This document shows, piece after piece, positions 38,401 to 51,278 of a stretch of DNA of 64,000 bases (positions are counted from its first letter, which is position 1; each line of letters begins with the position of its first letter). This DNA is from Serinus canaria (taxonomy: Eukaryota; Chordata; Aves; Passeriformes; Fringillidae): contig NC_066338.1 of the NCBI RefSeq assembly GCF_022539315.1, forward strand, positions 2,418,001 through 2,482,000, written 5' to 3'. The notes under the pieces are model-generated. The model worked only from the letters and a program-made list of their open reading frames with translations. It made no database searches and was not told the origin of the DNA. The position numbers and the translations under genes were made by a program.

Positions 38401-41400
38401 ACTGAGCCAGGTCATTAACTAATCACTTTCCAGACGTTTAAGCTTCCTGTAACAGATGAAGGAAAAAAGTTCTCGGACAACTTTTCTTTGCATTTTGCTA
38501 AGCTATTTGAAGCACTCCGTGGGGATTCTTAAATTTTCTTTTTGCCTCGGAGCTGATAGGAATTCGACTAGCTTTATGAAACACGTCGAGGAATTCTTAC
38601 TCTGCTGGCACAGTTTTTTCTTGAGAGAAAGCCTGGAAAAGCTTTTTCGCTAAGATGTAAGCGGCAAGAGCCGCAGAAGACGGGTTACCGCAACTGGCCG
38701 AAGGTAGGTACCGGTTCCCGGCGTCTTTCGGCAGAAGTTGCGGTCTGGAGCATAAAGCAACCGGCACAATGATTGTGCGCGAAAAAGCCGCTTCTTCGCC
38801 TCCGGGGAACTGAGAGCTCGGCAGATGCTGAGACGCGTTAAACGAAGGCGCAAAGCACCGGGATTGAGTGCACAGCTCTCAAACTGAGCCAGGACATTAA
38901 CTAATCACTTTCCAGACGTTTAAGCTTCCTGTAACAGATGAAGGAAAAAAGTTCTCGGACAACTTTTCTTTGCATTTTGCTAAGCTATTTGAAGCACTCC
39001 TTGGGGATTCTTAAATTTTCTTTTCGCCTCGGAGCTGATAGGAATTCGACTAGCTTTATGAAACACGTCGAGGGATTCTTACTCTGCTGGCACAGTTTTT
39101 TCTTGAGAGAAAGCCTGGAAAAGCTTTTTCGCTAAGATGTAAGCGGCAAGAGCCGCAGAAGACGGGTTAACGCAACTCGCCGAAGGATGGTGCCGATTCC
39201 CGGCGTCTATCGGCAGAAGCTGCGGTCCGGAGCGCACAGCGACCGGCAAAATGCCCTGTGCGCGAAAAAGCCGCTTCTTCGCCTCCGGGCGACGGAGAGC
39301 TCGGCAGATGCTGAGACGAGTTAAGCGAGGGCGCAAAACACAGGGATTGGGTGCACAACTCTCAAACAAAGCCAGGACAAGAACTAACCACTTTCCAGAC
39401 ATTTAAATTTACTTTAACATAGGAAGGGAAAGAGTTCTCGGACAACTTTTCTTTGCATTTTGCTAAGCTATTTGAAGCACTGCGTGGTGAATCTTCCTTT
39501 TTCTTTTCGTTTCGGAGCAAGTAAGAACTCGACTAGCTTTATGAAAATTCGTCGAGGAATTCCTACTGTTCTGGCAGAGTTTTTTCTTGAGAGAAAGCCT
39601 GGAAAAGCTTTTTCGCTAAGATGTAGGCGGCCAGAGCCGCAGAAGACGGGTTACCGCAACTTGACGAAGGTAGGTGCCGGTTCCCGGCGTCTTTCGGCAG
39701 AAGCTGCAGTCCGGAGCGCACAGCTACCGCCACTATGCTCTGTGCGCGAAAAGCCGCTTCTTCGCCTCCGGGGAACGGAGAACTCGGCAGATGCTGAGAC
39801 GAGTTAAGCGAGGGCGCAAAACACCGGGATTGAGTGCACAGCTCTCAAACTGAGCCAGGACAAGAACTAACCACTTTCCAGACATTTAAACTTACTTAAA
39901 CAGACGAAGGGAAAAAGTTCTCGGACAACTTTTCTTTGCACCTTTCGAAGCTATTTGAAGCACTCCGTGGGGATTCTTAATTTTCTTTTCGCCTCGGAGC
40001 TGATAGGAATTCGACTAGCTTTATGAAACAGCGTCGAGAGATTCCTACTGTTCTGGCAGAGTTTTTTCTTGAGAGAAAGCCTGGAAAAGCTTTTTCGCTA
40101 AGATGTAGGCGGCAAGAGCCGCAGAAGACGGGTTAGCGCAACTGGCCGAAGGTAGTTGCCGGTTCCCAGCATCTTTCGGCAGAAGCCGCAGTCCGGAGCG
40201 CACAGCTACCGCCACTATGCTCTGTGCGCGAAAAAGCCGCTTCTTCGCCTCCGGGCGACGGAGAGCTCGGCAGATGCTGAGACGCGTTAAACGAAGGCGC
40301 AAAGCACCGGGATTGAGTGCACAGCTCTCAAACTGAGCCAGGACAAGAACTAACCACTTTCCAGACATTTAAACTTACTTTAACATAGGAAGGGAAAAAG
40401 TTCTCGGACAACTTTTCTTTGCACCTTTCTAAGCTATTTGAAGCACTCCGTGGGGATTCTTAAATTTTCTTTTCGCCTCGGAGCTGATAGGAATTCGACT
40501 AGCTTTATGAAACTGCGTCGAGAGATTCCTACTGTGCTGGAAGAGTTTTTTCTTGAGAGAAAACCTGGAAAATCTTTTTCGCTAAGATGTAGGCGGCAAG
40601 AGCCTCAGAAGACGGGTTACCGCAACTCGCCGAAGGAAGGTGCCGGTTCCCGGCGTCTTTCGGCAGAAGTTGCGGTCCGGAGCATCAAGCGACCGGCACA
40701 ATGATTGTGCGCGAACAAGCCGCTTCTTCGCCTCCGGGGAACGGAGAGCTCGGCAGATGCTGAGACGCGTTAAACGACGGCGCAAAGCACCGGGATTGAG
40801 TGCACAGCTCTCAAACTGAGCCAGGACAAGAACGTACCAGTTTCCAGACATTTAAACTTACTTTAACAGACGAAGGGAAAAAGTTCTCGAACAACTTTTC
40901 TTTGCACCTTTCTAAGCTCTTTGAAGCACTCCGTGGGGATTCTTAAATTTTCTTTTCGCCTCGGAGCTGATAGGAATTCGACAAGCATTATGAAATTGCG
41001 TCGAGAGATTCCTACTGTGCTGGAAGAGTTTTTTCTTGAGAGAAAACCTGGAAAATCTTTTTCGCTAAGATGTAGGCGGCAAGAGCCTCAGAAGACGGGT
41101 TACCGCAACTCGCCGAAGGAAGGTGCCGGTTCCCGGGGTCTTTCGGCAGAAGCTGCGGTACGGACCGCACAGCTACCGGAAAAATGCCTTGTGCGCGAAC
41201 AAGCCGCTTCTTCGCCTCCGGGGAACGGAGAGCTCGGCAGATGCTGAGACGCGTTAAACGAAGGCGCAAAGCACCGGGATTGAGTGCACAGCTCTCAAAC
41301 TGAGCCAGGACAAGAACTAACCACTTTCCAGACATTTAAACTTACTTTAACAGACGAAGGGAAAAAGTTCTCGAACAACTTTTCTTTGCACCTTTCTAAG

Positions 41401-42214
41401 CTCTTTGAAGCACTCCGTGGGGATTCTTAAATTTTCTTTTCGCCTCGGAGCTGATAGGAATTCGACTAGCTTTATGAAACTGCGTCGAGAGATTCCTACT
41501 TTTCTGGCACAGTTTTTTCTTGAGAGAAAGCCTGGAAAAGCTTTTTCGCTAAGATGTAGGCGGAAAGAGCCTCAGAAGACGGGTTACCGCAACTGGCCGA
41601 AGGTAGGTGCCGGTTCCCGGCGTCTTTCTGCAGAAGTTGCGGTCTGGAGCATAAAGCGACCGGCACAATGATTGTGAGCGAATAAGCTGCTTCTTCGCCT
41701 CCGGGGAACGGAGAGCTCGGCAGATGCTGAGATGCGTTAAACGAAGGCGCAAAGCACCGGAATTGAGTGCACAGCTCTCAAACTGAGCCAGGACAAGAAC
41801 TTACCACTTTCCAGACATTTAAACTTACTTTAAGATAGGAAGGGAAAAAGTTCTCGGACAACTTTTCTTTGAATTTTGCTAAGCTATTTGAAGCACTCCG
41901 TGGGGATTCTTAAATATTCTTTTCGCCTCAGAGCTGATAGGAATTCGACTAGCTTTATGAAACACGTCGAGGGATTCCTACTCTGCTGGCACAGTTTTTT
42001 CTTGAGAGAAAGCCTGGAAAAGCTTTTTCGCTAAGATGTAGGCGGCAAGAGCCGCAGAAGACGGGTTACCGCAACTGGCCGAAGGTAGGTGCCGGTTCCC
42101 GGCGTCTTTCGGCAGAAGCTGCGGTCCGGAGCGCACAGCGACCGGCACAATGCTCTGTGCGCGAAAAAGCCGCTTCTTCGCCTCCGGGCGACGGAGAGCT
42201 CGGTAGATGCTGAG
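35450..42214. repeat. 482-bp array, block 6 (copies 63-76), diverged subfamily
   Basis: Anchors at 35675, 36159, 36641, 37124, 37608, 38092, 38576, 39058, 39541, 40023, 40507, 40990, 41474 and 41957. A diagnostic replacement segment, GTTTAAGCTTCCTGTAACAG, occurs near 38435 and 38919, with a related form near 36021. Adjacent twins are visible: 38576 with 39058, and 40507 with 40990 (both CTGGAAGAG and GGAAAATCTTTTTCGC). Copy 39541 carries GTAAGAACTCGAC, which is typical of the 439-bp family. Confidence 0.88.
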
Positions 42215-44142
42215 ACGCGTTAAACGAAGGCGCAAAGCACCGGAATTGAGTGCACAGCTCTCAAACTGAGCCAGGACAAGAACTTACCACTTTCCAGACA
42301 TTTAAACTTACTTTAAGAGACGAAGGGAAAAAGTTCTCGGACAACTTTTCTTTGAATTTTGCTAAGCTATTTGAAGCACTGCGTGGGGAATCTTCCTTTT
42401 CTTTTCGCCTCGGAGCTGATAGGAATTCGACTAGCTTTATGAAACTGCGTCGAGAGATTCCTACTGTGCTGGCACAGTTTTTTCTTGAGAGAAAGCCTGG
42501 AAAAGCTTTTTCGCTAAGATGTAGGCGGCAAGAGCCGCAGAAGACGGGTTACCGCAACTGGCCGAAGGTAGGTGCCGGTTCCCGGCGTCTTTCGGCAGAA
42601 GCCGCGGTCCGGAGCGCACAGCGATCGGCACAATGCTCTGTGCGCGAAAAAGCCGCTTCTTCGCCTCCGGGCGACGGAGAGCTCGGCAGATGCTGAGACG
42701 CGTTAAACGAAGGCGCAAAGCACCGGGATTGAGTGCACAGCTCTCAAACTGAGCCAGGACAAGAACTAACCACTTTCCAGACATTTAAACTTACTTTAAC
42801 ATAGGAAGGGAAAAAGTTCTCGGACAACTTTTCTTTGCACTTTCTAAGCTATTTGAAGCACTCCGTGGGGATTCTTAAATTTTCTTTTCGCCTCGGAGCT
42901 GATAGGAATTCGACTAGCTTTATGAAACTGCGTCGAGAGATTCCTACTGTGCTGGCACAGTTTTTTCTTGAGAGAAAGCCTGGAAAAGCTTTTTCGCTAA
43001 GATGTAGGCGGCAAGAGCCGCAGAAGACGGGTTACCGCAACTGGCCGAAGGTAGGTACCGGTTCCCGGCGTCTTTCGGCAGAAGCTGCGGTCGGAGCACA
43101 AAGCGACCGGCACAATGATTGTGCGCGAACAAGCCGCTTCTTCGCCTCCGGGGAACGGAGAGCTCGGCAGATGCTGAGACGCGTTAAACGAAGGCGCAAA
43201 GCACCGGGATTGAGTGCACAGCTCTCAAACTGAGCCAGGACAAGAACTAACCACTTTCCAGACATTTAAACTTACTTTAACATAGGAAGGGAAAAAGTTC
43301 TCGGACAACTTTTCTTTGCACTTTCTAAGCTATTTGAAGCACTCCGTGGGGATTCTTAATTTTCTTTTCGCCTCGGAGCTGATAGGAATTCGACTAGCTT
43401 TATGAAACTGCGTCGAGAGATTCCTACTGTGCTGGCACAGTTTTTTCTTGAGAGAAAGCCTGGAAAAGCTTTTTCGCTAAGATGTAGGCGGCAAGAGCCG
43501 CAGAAGACGGGTTACCGCAACTGGCCGAAGGTAGGTGCCGGTTCCCGGCGTCTTTCGGCAGAAGCTGCGGTCCGGAGCAGAAAGCGACCGGCACAATGCT
43601 TGTGCGCGAACAAGCCGCTTCTTCGCCTCCGGGCGACGGAGAGCTCGGCAGATGCTGAGACGCGTTAAACGAAGGCGCAAAGCACCGGGATTGAGTGCAC
43701 AGCTCTCAAACTGAGCCAGGACAAGAACTAACCAGTTTCCAGACATTTAAACTTACTTTAACATAGGAAGGGAAAAAGTTCTCGGACAACTTTTCTTTGC
43801 ACCTTTCTAAGCTATTTGAAGCACTCCGTGGGGATTCTTAATTTTCTTTTCGCCTCGGAGCTGATAGGAATTCGACTAGCTTTATGAAACTGCGTCGAGA
43901 GATTCCTACTGTGCTGGCACAGTTTTTTCTTGAGAGAAAGCCTGGAAAAGCTTTTTCGCTAAGATGTAGGCGGCCAGAGCCGCAGAAGACGGGTTACCGC
44001 AACTTGACGAAGGTAGGTGCCGGTTCCCGGCGTCTTTCGGCAGAAGCCGCAGTCCGGAGCGCACAGCTACCGCCACTATGCTCTGTGCGCGAAAAAGCCG
44101 CTTCTTTGCCTCCGGGCGACGGAGAGCTCGGCAGATGCTGAG
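42215..44142. repeat. 482-bp array, block 7 (copies 77-80), near-consensus
   Basis: Anchors at 42439, 42922, 43402 and 43884. These four copies return to the homogeneous type of block 4. The copy at 42922 lacks one C in TGCGGTCGGAGC (near 43087), at a place where copies differ. Confidence 0.86.
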
Positions 44143-47100
44143 ACGCGTTAAACGACGGCGCAAAGCACCGGGATTGAGTGCACAGCTCTCAAACTGAGCC
44201 AGGACAAAAACTAACCACTTTCCAGACATTTAAACTTACTTTAACATAGGAAGGGAAAAAGTTCTCAGACAACTTTTCTTTGCATTTGCTAAGCTATTTG
44301 AAGCACTGCGTGGTGAATCTTCCTTTTCTTTTCGCCTCGGAGCTGATAGGAATTCGACTAGCTTTATGAAACTGCGTCGAGAGATTCCTACTGTGCTGGC
44401 ACAGTTTTTTCTTGAGAGAAAGCCTGGAAAAGCTTTTTCACTAAGATGTAGGCGGCAAGAGCCGCAGAAGACGGGTTAGCGCAACTGGCCGAAGGTAGTT
44501 GCCGGTTCCCAGCATCTTTCGGCAGAAGCCGCAGTCCGGAGCGCACAGCTACCGCCACTATGCTCTGTGCGCGAAAAAGCCGCTTCTTTGCCTCCGGGCG
44601 ACGGAGAGCTCGGCAGATGCTGAGACGAGTTAAGCGAGGGCGCAAAACACCGGGATTGAGTGCACAGCTCTCAAACTGAGCCAGGACAAGAACTAACCAC
44701 TTTCCAGACATTTAAACTTACTTTAACAGACGAAGGGAAAAAGTTCTCGGATAACTTTTCTTTGTACCTTTCTAAGCTATTTGAAGCACTCCATTGGGAT
44801 TTTTAAATTTTCTTTTCGCCTCGGAGCTGATAGGAATTCGACTAGCTTTATGAAACTGCGTCGAGAGATTCCTACTGTGCTGGCACAGTTTTTTCTTGAG
44901 AGAAAGCCTGGAAAAGCTTTTTTGCTAAGATGTAGGCGGCAAGAGCCGCAGAAGACGGGTTACCGCAAGTGGCCGAAGGTAGGTACCGGTTCCCGGCGTC
45001 TTTCGGCAGAAATTGTGGTCCGGAGCATAAAGCGAACCGCACAATGATTGTGCGCGAAGAAGCCGCTTCTTCGCCTCCGGGGAACTGAGAGCTCGGTAGA
45101 TGCTGAGACGCGTTAAACGAGGGCGCAAAGCACCGGGATTGACTGCACAGCTCTCAAACTGAGCCAGGACAAGACCTAACCTCTTTCCAGACATTTAAAC
45201 TTACTTTAACATAGGAAGGGAAAAAGTTCTCGGACAACTTTTCCTTGCACCTTTCTAAGCTATTTGAAGCACTCCGTGGGGATTCTTAAGTTTTCTTTTC
45301 ACCTCGGAGCTGATAGGAATTCGACTAGCTTTATTAAAACACGTCGAGGGATTCCTAATCTGCTGGCACAGTTTTTTCTTGAGAGAAAGCCTGGAAAAGC
45401 TTTTTCGCTAAGATGTAGGCGGCAAGAGCCGCAGAAGACGGGTTACCGCCACTGGCCGAAGGAAGGTGCCGGTTCCCGGGGTGTTTCGGCAGAAGCTGCG
45501 GTACGGACCGCACAGCGACCGGCAAAATGCCTTGTGCGCGAACAAGCAGCTTCTTCGCCTCCGGGCGACGGAGAGTTCGGCAGATGCTGAGACGCGTTAA
45601 ACGAGGGCGCAAAGCACCGGGATTGAGTGCACAGCTCTCAAACTGAGCCAGGACAAGAACTAACCACTTTCCAGACATTTAAACTTACTTTAACATAGGA
45701 AGGGAAAAAGTTCTCGGACAACTTTTCCTTGCACCTTTCTAAGCTATTTGAAGCACTCCGTGGGGATTCTTAAGTTTTCTTTTCACCTCGGAGCTGATAG
45801 GAATTCGACTAGCTTTATTAAAACACGTCGAGGGATTCCTAATCTGCTGGCACAGTTTTTTCTTGAGAGAAAGCCTGGAAAAGCTTTTTCGCTAAGATGT
45901 AGGCGGCAAGAGCCGCAGAAGACGGGTTACCACAACTGGCCGAAGGTAGGTACCGGTTCCCGGCGTCTTTCGGCAGAAGTTGCGGTCTGGAGCATAAAGC
46001 GACCGGCACAATGATTGTGCGCGAAAAAGCCGCTTCTTCGCCTCCGGGCGACGGAGAGTTTGGCAGATGCTGAGACGCGTTAAACGAAGGCGCAAAGCAC
46101 CGGGATTGAGTGCACAGCTCTCAAACTGAGCCAGGACTTTAATTAATCAGTTTCCAGACGTTTAAGCTTCCTGTAACAGATGAAGGAAAAAAGTTCTCGG
46201 ACAACTTTTCTTTGCATTTTGCTAAGCTATTTGAAGCACTGCGTGGTGAATCTTCCTTTTTTTTTCGCCTCGGAGCTGATAGGAATTCGACTAGCTTTAT
46301 GAAACTGCGTCAAGAGATTCCTACTGTTCTGGCAGAGTTTTTTCTTGAGAGAAAGCCTGGAAAAGCTTTTTCGCTAAGATGTAGGCGGCAAGAGCCTCAG
46401 AAGACGGGTTACCGCAACTGGCCGAAGGTATGTGCCAGTTCCCGGCATCTTTTGGCAGAAGCCGCAATCCGGGGCGCACAGCTACCGCCACTATGCTCTG
46501 TGCGCGAACAAGCCGCTTCTTCGCCTCCGGGCGATGGAGAGCTTGGCAGATGCTGAGACGCGTTAAACGAAGGCGCAAAGCACCGGGATTGAGTGCACAG
46601 CTCTCAAACTGAGCCAGGACAAGAATTAACCACTTTCTGGACATTTAAACTTACTTTAACATAGGAAGGGAAAAAGTTCTCAGACAACTTTTCTTTGCAT
46701 TTTGGTAAGCTATTTGAAGCACTGCGTGGTGAATCTTCCTTTTTCTTTTCGCCTCGGAGCTGATAGGAATTCGACTAGCTTTATGAAACTGCGTCAAGAG
46801 ATTCCTACTGTGCTGGCACAGTTTTTTCTTGAGAGAAAGCCTGGAAAAGCTTTTTCGCTAAGATGTAGGCGGCAAGAGCCGCAGAAGACGGGTTTCCGCA
46901 ACTGGCCGAAGGTAGGTGCCGGTTCCCGGCGTCTTTCGGCAGAAGTTGCGGTCTGGAGCATAAAGCGACCGGCACAATGATTGTGAGCGAATAAGCTGCT
47001 TCTTCGCCTCCGGGGAACGGAGATCTCGGCAGATGCTGAGATGCGTTAAACGAAGGCACAAAGCACCGGGATTGAGTGCACAGCTCTCAAACTGAGCCAG

Positions 47101-50100
47101 GACAAGAACTAACCACTTTCCAGACATTTAAACTTACTTTAACATAGGAAGGGAAAAAGTTCTCGGACAACTTTTCTTTGAATTATTGCTAAGCTATTTG
47201 AAGCACTCTGTGGGGATTCTTAAATTTTCTTTTCGCCTCAGAGCTGATAGGAATTCGACTAGCTTTATGAAACTGCGTCGAGAGATTCCTACTGTTCTGG
47301 CACAGTTTTTTCTTGAGAGAAAGCCTGGAAAAGCTTTTTTGCTAAGATGTAGGCGGCAAGAGCCGCAGAAGACGGGTTTCCGCAACTGGCCGAAGGAAGG
47401 TGCCGGTTCCCGGGGTCTTTCGGCAGAAATTGCGGTCTGGAGCATAAAGCGACCCGCACAATGATTGTGCGCGAAAAAGCTGCTTCTTCGCCTCCGGGGA
47501 ACGGAGAGCTCGGCAGATGCTGAGATGCGTTAAACGAAGGCGCAAAGCACCGGGATTGAGTGCACAGCTCTCAAACTGAGCCAGGACAAGAACTAACCAC
47601 TTTCCAGACATTTAAACTTACTTTAAGATAGGAAGGGAAAAAGTTCGCAGACAACTTTTCTTCGCACCTTTCTAAGCTATTTGAAGCACCCAGTTGGGAT
47701 TCTTAAATTTTCTTTTCGCGTCGGAGCTGATAGGAATTCGACTAGCTTTATGAAACTGCGTCAAGAGATTCCTACTGTTCTGGCACAGTTTTTTCTTGAG
47801 AGAAAGCCTGGAAAAGCTTTTTCGCTAAGATGTAGGCGGCAAGAGCCGCAGAAGACGGGTTACCACAACTGGCCGAAGGAAGGTGCCGGTTCTCGGGGTG
47901 TTTCGGCAGAAGCTGCGGTACGGACCGCACAGCGACCGGCAAAATGCCTTGTGCGCGAACAAGCCGCTTCTTCGCCTCCGGGCGACGGAGAGTTTGGCAG
48001 ATGCTGAGACGCGTTAAACGAAGGCGCAAAGCACCGGGATTGAGTGCACAGCTCTCAAACTGACCCAGGACAAGAACTAACCAGTTTCCAGACATTTAAA
48101 CTTACTTTAACATAGGAAGGGAAAAAGTTCGCAGACAACTTTTCTTCGCACCTTTCTAAGCTATTTGAAGCACTCCGTGGGGATTCTTAAATTTTCTTTT
48201 CGCGTCGGAGCTGATAGGAATTCGACCAGCTTTATGAAACTGCGTCGAGAGATTCCTACTGTGCTGGCACAGTTTTTTCTTGAGAGAAAGCCTGGAAAAG
48301 CTTTTTCGCTAAGATGTAGGCACCAAGAGCCTCAGAAGACGGGTTATCGCAACTCGCCGAAGGTAGGTACCGGTTCCCAGCGTTTTTCGGCAGAAGTTGC
48401 GGTCCGGAGCATAAAGCGACCGGCACAATGATTGTGCGCGAAAAAGCCGCTTCTTCGCCTCCGGGCAATGGAGAGCTCGGCAGATGCTGAGACGCATTAA
48501 ACGAAGGCGCAAAGCACCGGGATTGAGTGCACAGCTCTCAAACTGAGCCAGGACTTTAATTAATCAGTTTCCAGACGTTTAAGCTTCCTGTAACAGATGA
48601 AGGAAAAAAGTTCGCAGACAACTTTTCTTTGCATTTTGCTAAGCTATTTGAAGCACTGCGTGGTGAATCTTCCTTTCTTCTTTTCGCCTCGGAGCTGATA
48701 GGAATTCGACTAGCTTTATGAAAATATGTCGAGAAATTCCTACTGTTCTGGCAGAGTTTTTTCTTGAGAGAAAGCCTGGAAAAGCTTTTTCGCTAAGATG
48801 TAGGCGGCAAGAGCCTCAGAAGACGGGTTACCGCAACTGGCCGAAGGTAGGTACCGGCTCCCGGGGTCTTTCGGCAGAAGCCGCGGTCCGGAGCGCACAG
48901 CTACCGCCACTATGCTCTGTGTGCGAACAAGCCGCTTCTTCGCCTCCGGGCGACAGAGAGCTCGGCAGATGCTGAGACGCGTTAAACGAAGGCGCAAAGC
49001 ACCGGGATTGACTGCACAGCTCTCAAACTGAGCCAGGACAAGAACTTACCACTTTCCAGACATTTAAACTTACTTTAACAGACGAAGGGAAAAAGTTCTC
49101 AGACAACTTTTCTTTGCATTTTGCTAAGCTATTTGAAGCACTGCGTGGTGAATCTTCCTTTTTCTTTTCGCCTCGGAGCTGATAGGAATTCGACTAGCTT
49201 TATGAAACTGCGTCGAGGGATTCCTAATCTGCTGGCACAGTTTTTTCTTGAGAGAAAGCCTGGAAAAGCTTTTTCGCTAAGATGTAGGCGGCAAGAGCCT
49301 CAGAAGACGGGTTACCGCAACTGGCCGAAGGTAGGTACCGGTTCCCGGGGTCTTTCGGCAGAAGCTGCGGTCCGGAGCGCAAAGCGACCGCCACAATGAT
49401 TGTGCGCGAACAAGCCGCTTCTTCGCCTCCGGGGAACGGAGAGTTCTGCAGACGCTGAGACGCGTTAAACAAAGGCGCAAAGCACCGGGATTGACTGCAC
49501 AGCTCTCAAACTGAGCCAGGACAAGAACTAACCACTTTCCAGACATTTAAACTTACTTTAACATAGGAAGGGAAAAAGTTCTCGGACAACTTTTCCTTGC
49601 ACCTTTCTAAGCTATTTGAAGCACTCCGTGGGGATTCTTAAATTTTCTTTTCACCTCGGAGCTGATAGGAATTCGACTAGCTTTATGAAAACACGTCGAG
49701 GGATTCCTAATCTGCTGGCACAGTTTTTTCTTGAGAGAAAGCCTGGAAAAGCTTTTTCGCTAAGATGTAGGCGGCAAGAGCCGCAGAAGACGGGTTACCG
49801 CAACTGGCCGAAGGTAGGTACCGGTTCCCGGGGTCTTTCGGCAGAAGTTGCGGTCTGGAGCATAAAGCGACCGGCACAATGATTGTGCGCGAACAAGCCG
49901 CTTCTACGCCTCCGGGCGACGGAGAGTTTGGCAGATGCTGAGACGCGTTAAACGAAGGCGCAAAGCACCGGGATTGAGTGCACAGCTCTCAAACTGAGCC
50001 AGGACAAGAACTAACCACTTTCCAGACATTTAAACTTACTTTAACAGACGAAGGGAAAAAGTTCTCGAACAACTTTTCTTTGCACATTTCTAAGCTCTTT

Positions 50101-50778
50101 GAAGCACTCCGTGGGGATTCTTAAATTTTCTTTTCGCCTCGGAGCTGATAGGAATTCGACTAGCTTTATGAAACTGCGTCGAGAGATTCCTACTGTGCTG
50201 GCACAGTTTTTTCTTGAGAGAAAGCCTGGAAAAGCTTTTTCGCTAAGATGTAGGCGGCAAGAGCCTCAGAAGACGGGTTACCGCAACTTGCCGAAGGTAG
50301 GTGCCAGTTCCCGGCATCTTTTGGCAGAAGCCGCAATCCGGAGCGCACAGCTACCGCCACTATGCTCTGTGCGCGAAAAAGCCGCTTCTTCGCCTCTGGG
50401 CGCCGGAGAGCTCGGCAGATGCTGAGACGCGTTAAACGAAGGCGCAAAGCACCGGGATTGAGTGCACAGCTCTCAAACTGAGCCAGGACAAGAACTTACC
50501 ACTTTCCAGGCATTTAAACTTACTTTAACATAGGAAGGGAAAAAGTTCTCAGACAACTTTTCTTTGCATTTTGCTAAGCTATTTGAAGCACTGCGTGGTG
50601 AATCTTCCTTTATCTTTTCGCCTCGGAGCTGATAGGAATTCGACTAGTTTTATGAAACTGCGTCAAGAGATTCCTACTGTTCTGGCAGAGTTTTTTCTTG
50701 AGAGAAAGCCTGGAAAAGCTTTTTCGCTAAGATGTAGGCGGCAAGAGCCGCAGAAGACGGGTTACCGCACTGCCGAAG
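44143..50778. repeat. 482-bp array, block 8 (copies 81-94), diverged
   Basis: Anchors at 44366, 44850, 45333 (ATT), 45817 (ATT), 46299, 46783, 47267, 47750, 48234, 48718, 49202, 49685, 50168 and 50652. Copies 45333 and 45817 are near twins (TTATTAAAACACG, CCTAATCTGCTGG, CTTTTCCTTGCAC), and 49685 shares the last two. The AAGCTTCCTGTAACAGATG segment recurs near 46165 and 48578. The final copy degrades at 50766-50778 (two dropped bases) just before the gap. Confidence 0.88.
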
Positions 50779-51278
50779 NNNNNNNNNNNNNNNNNNNNNN
50801 NNNNNNNNNNNNNNNNNNNNNNNNNNNNNNNNNNNNNNNNNNNNNNNNNNNNNNNNNNNNNNNNNNNNNNNNNNNNNNNNNNNNNNNNNNNNNNNNNNNN
50901 NNNNNNNNNNNNNNNNNNNNNNNNNNNNNNNNNNNNNNNNNNNNNNNNNNNNNNNNNNNNNNNNNNNNNNNNNNNNNNNNNNNNNNNNNNNNNNNNNNNN
51001 NNNNNNNNNNNNNNNNNNNNNNNNNNNNNNNNNNNNNNNNNNNNNNNNNNNNNNNNNNNNNNNNNNNNNNNNNNNNNNNNNNNNNNNNNNNNNNNNNNNN
51101 NNNNNNNNNNNNNNNNNNNNNNNNNNNNNNNNNNNNNNNNNNNNNNNNNNNNNNNNNNNNNNNNNNNNNNNNNNNNNNNNNNNNNNNNNNNNNNNNNNNN
51201 NNNNNNNNNNNNNNNNNNNNNNNNNNNNNNNNNNNNNNNNNNNNNNNNNNNNNNNNNNNNNNNNNNNNNNNNNNNNNN
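50779..51278. other. Assembly gap, 500 N
   Basis: Exactly 500 N, again a placeholder length. The left edge is 482-bp satellite and the right edge is the 75-bp minisatellite, so the true neighbour of each is unknown. Confidence 0.99.

Larger units (their letters stand above)
5536..50778. repeat. 482-bp CpG-rich satellite array (94 copies)
   Basis: A uniform head-to-tail array. The anchor ATG of GACTAGCTTTATGAAA (a landmark, not a start codon) occurs 94 times from 5758 to 50652, mean step 482.7 bp, usual range 480-484. In order, the monomer carries: MluI-type ACGCGTTAAACG; GCACAGCTCTCAAACTGAGC; an A/T-tract region with AAAAGTT-N7-AACTTTT; GGAATTCGACTAGC; ACTGTGCTGGCACAGT plus a T run; GGAAAAGCTTTTTCGC; then a CpG-dense core with GGTACCGGTT, TCTTTCGGCAGAAG and TCCGGGCGACGGAGAGCTC. 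EcoRI, HindIII, KpnI, SacI and MluI sites recur in most copies. All copies have one orientation. I do not recognise the family. The period is not a multiple of three. Confidence 0.98.

Noticed and set aside
5670..50778. Overlapping open frames of about 107-108 codons repeated on both strands in most 482-bp copies
   Set aside because: They are the same monomer read in two frames. The period is not a multiple of three, many copies carry frameshifts or stops, there is no recognisable domain, and intact frames are expected in near-identical GC-rich repeats. Codon-position analysis or transcripts would be needed to revive the idea.
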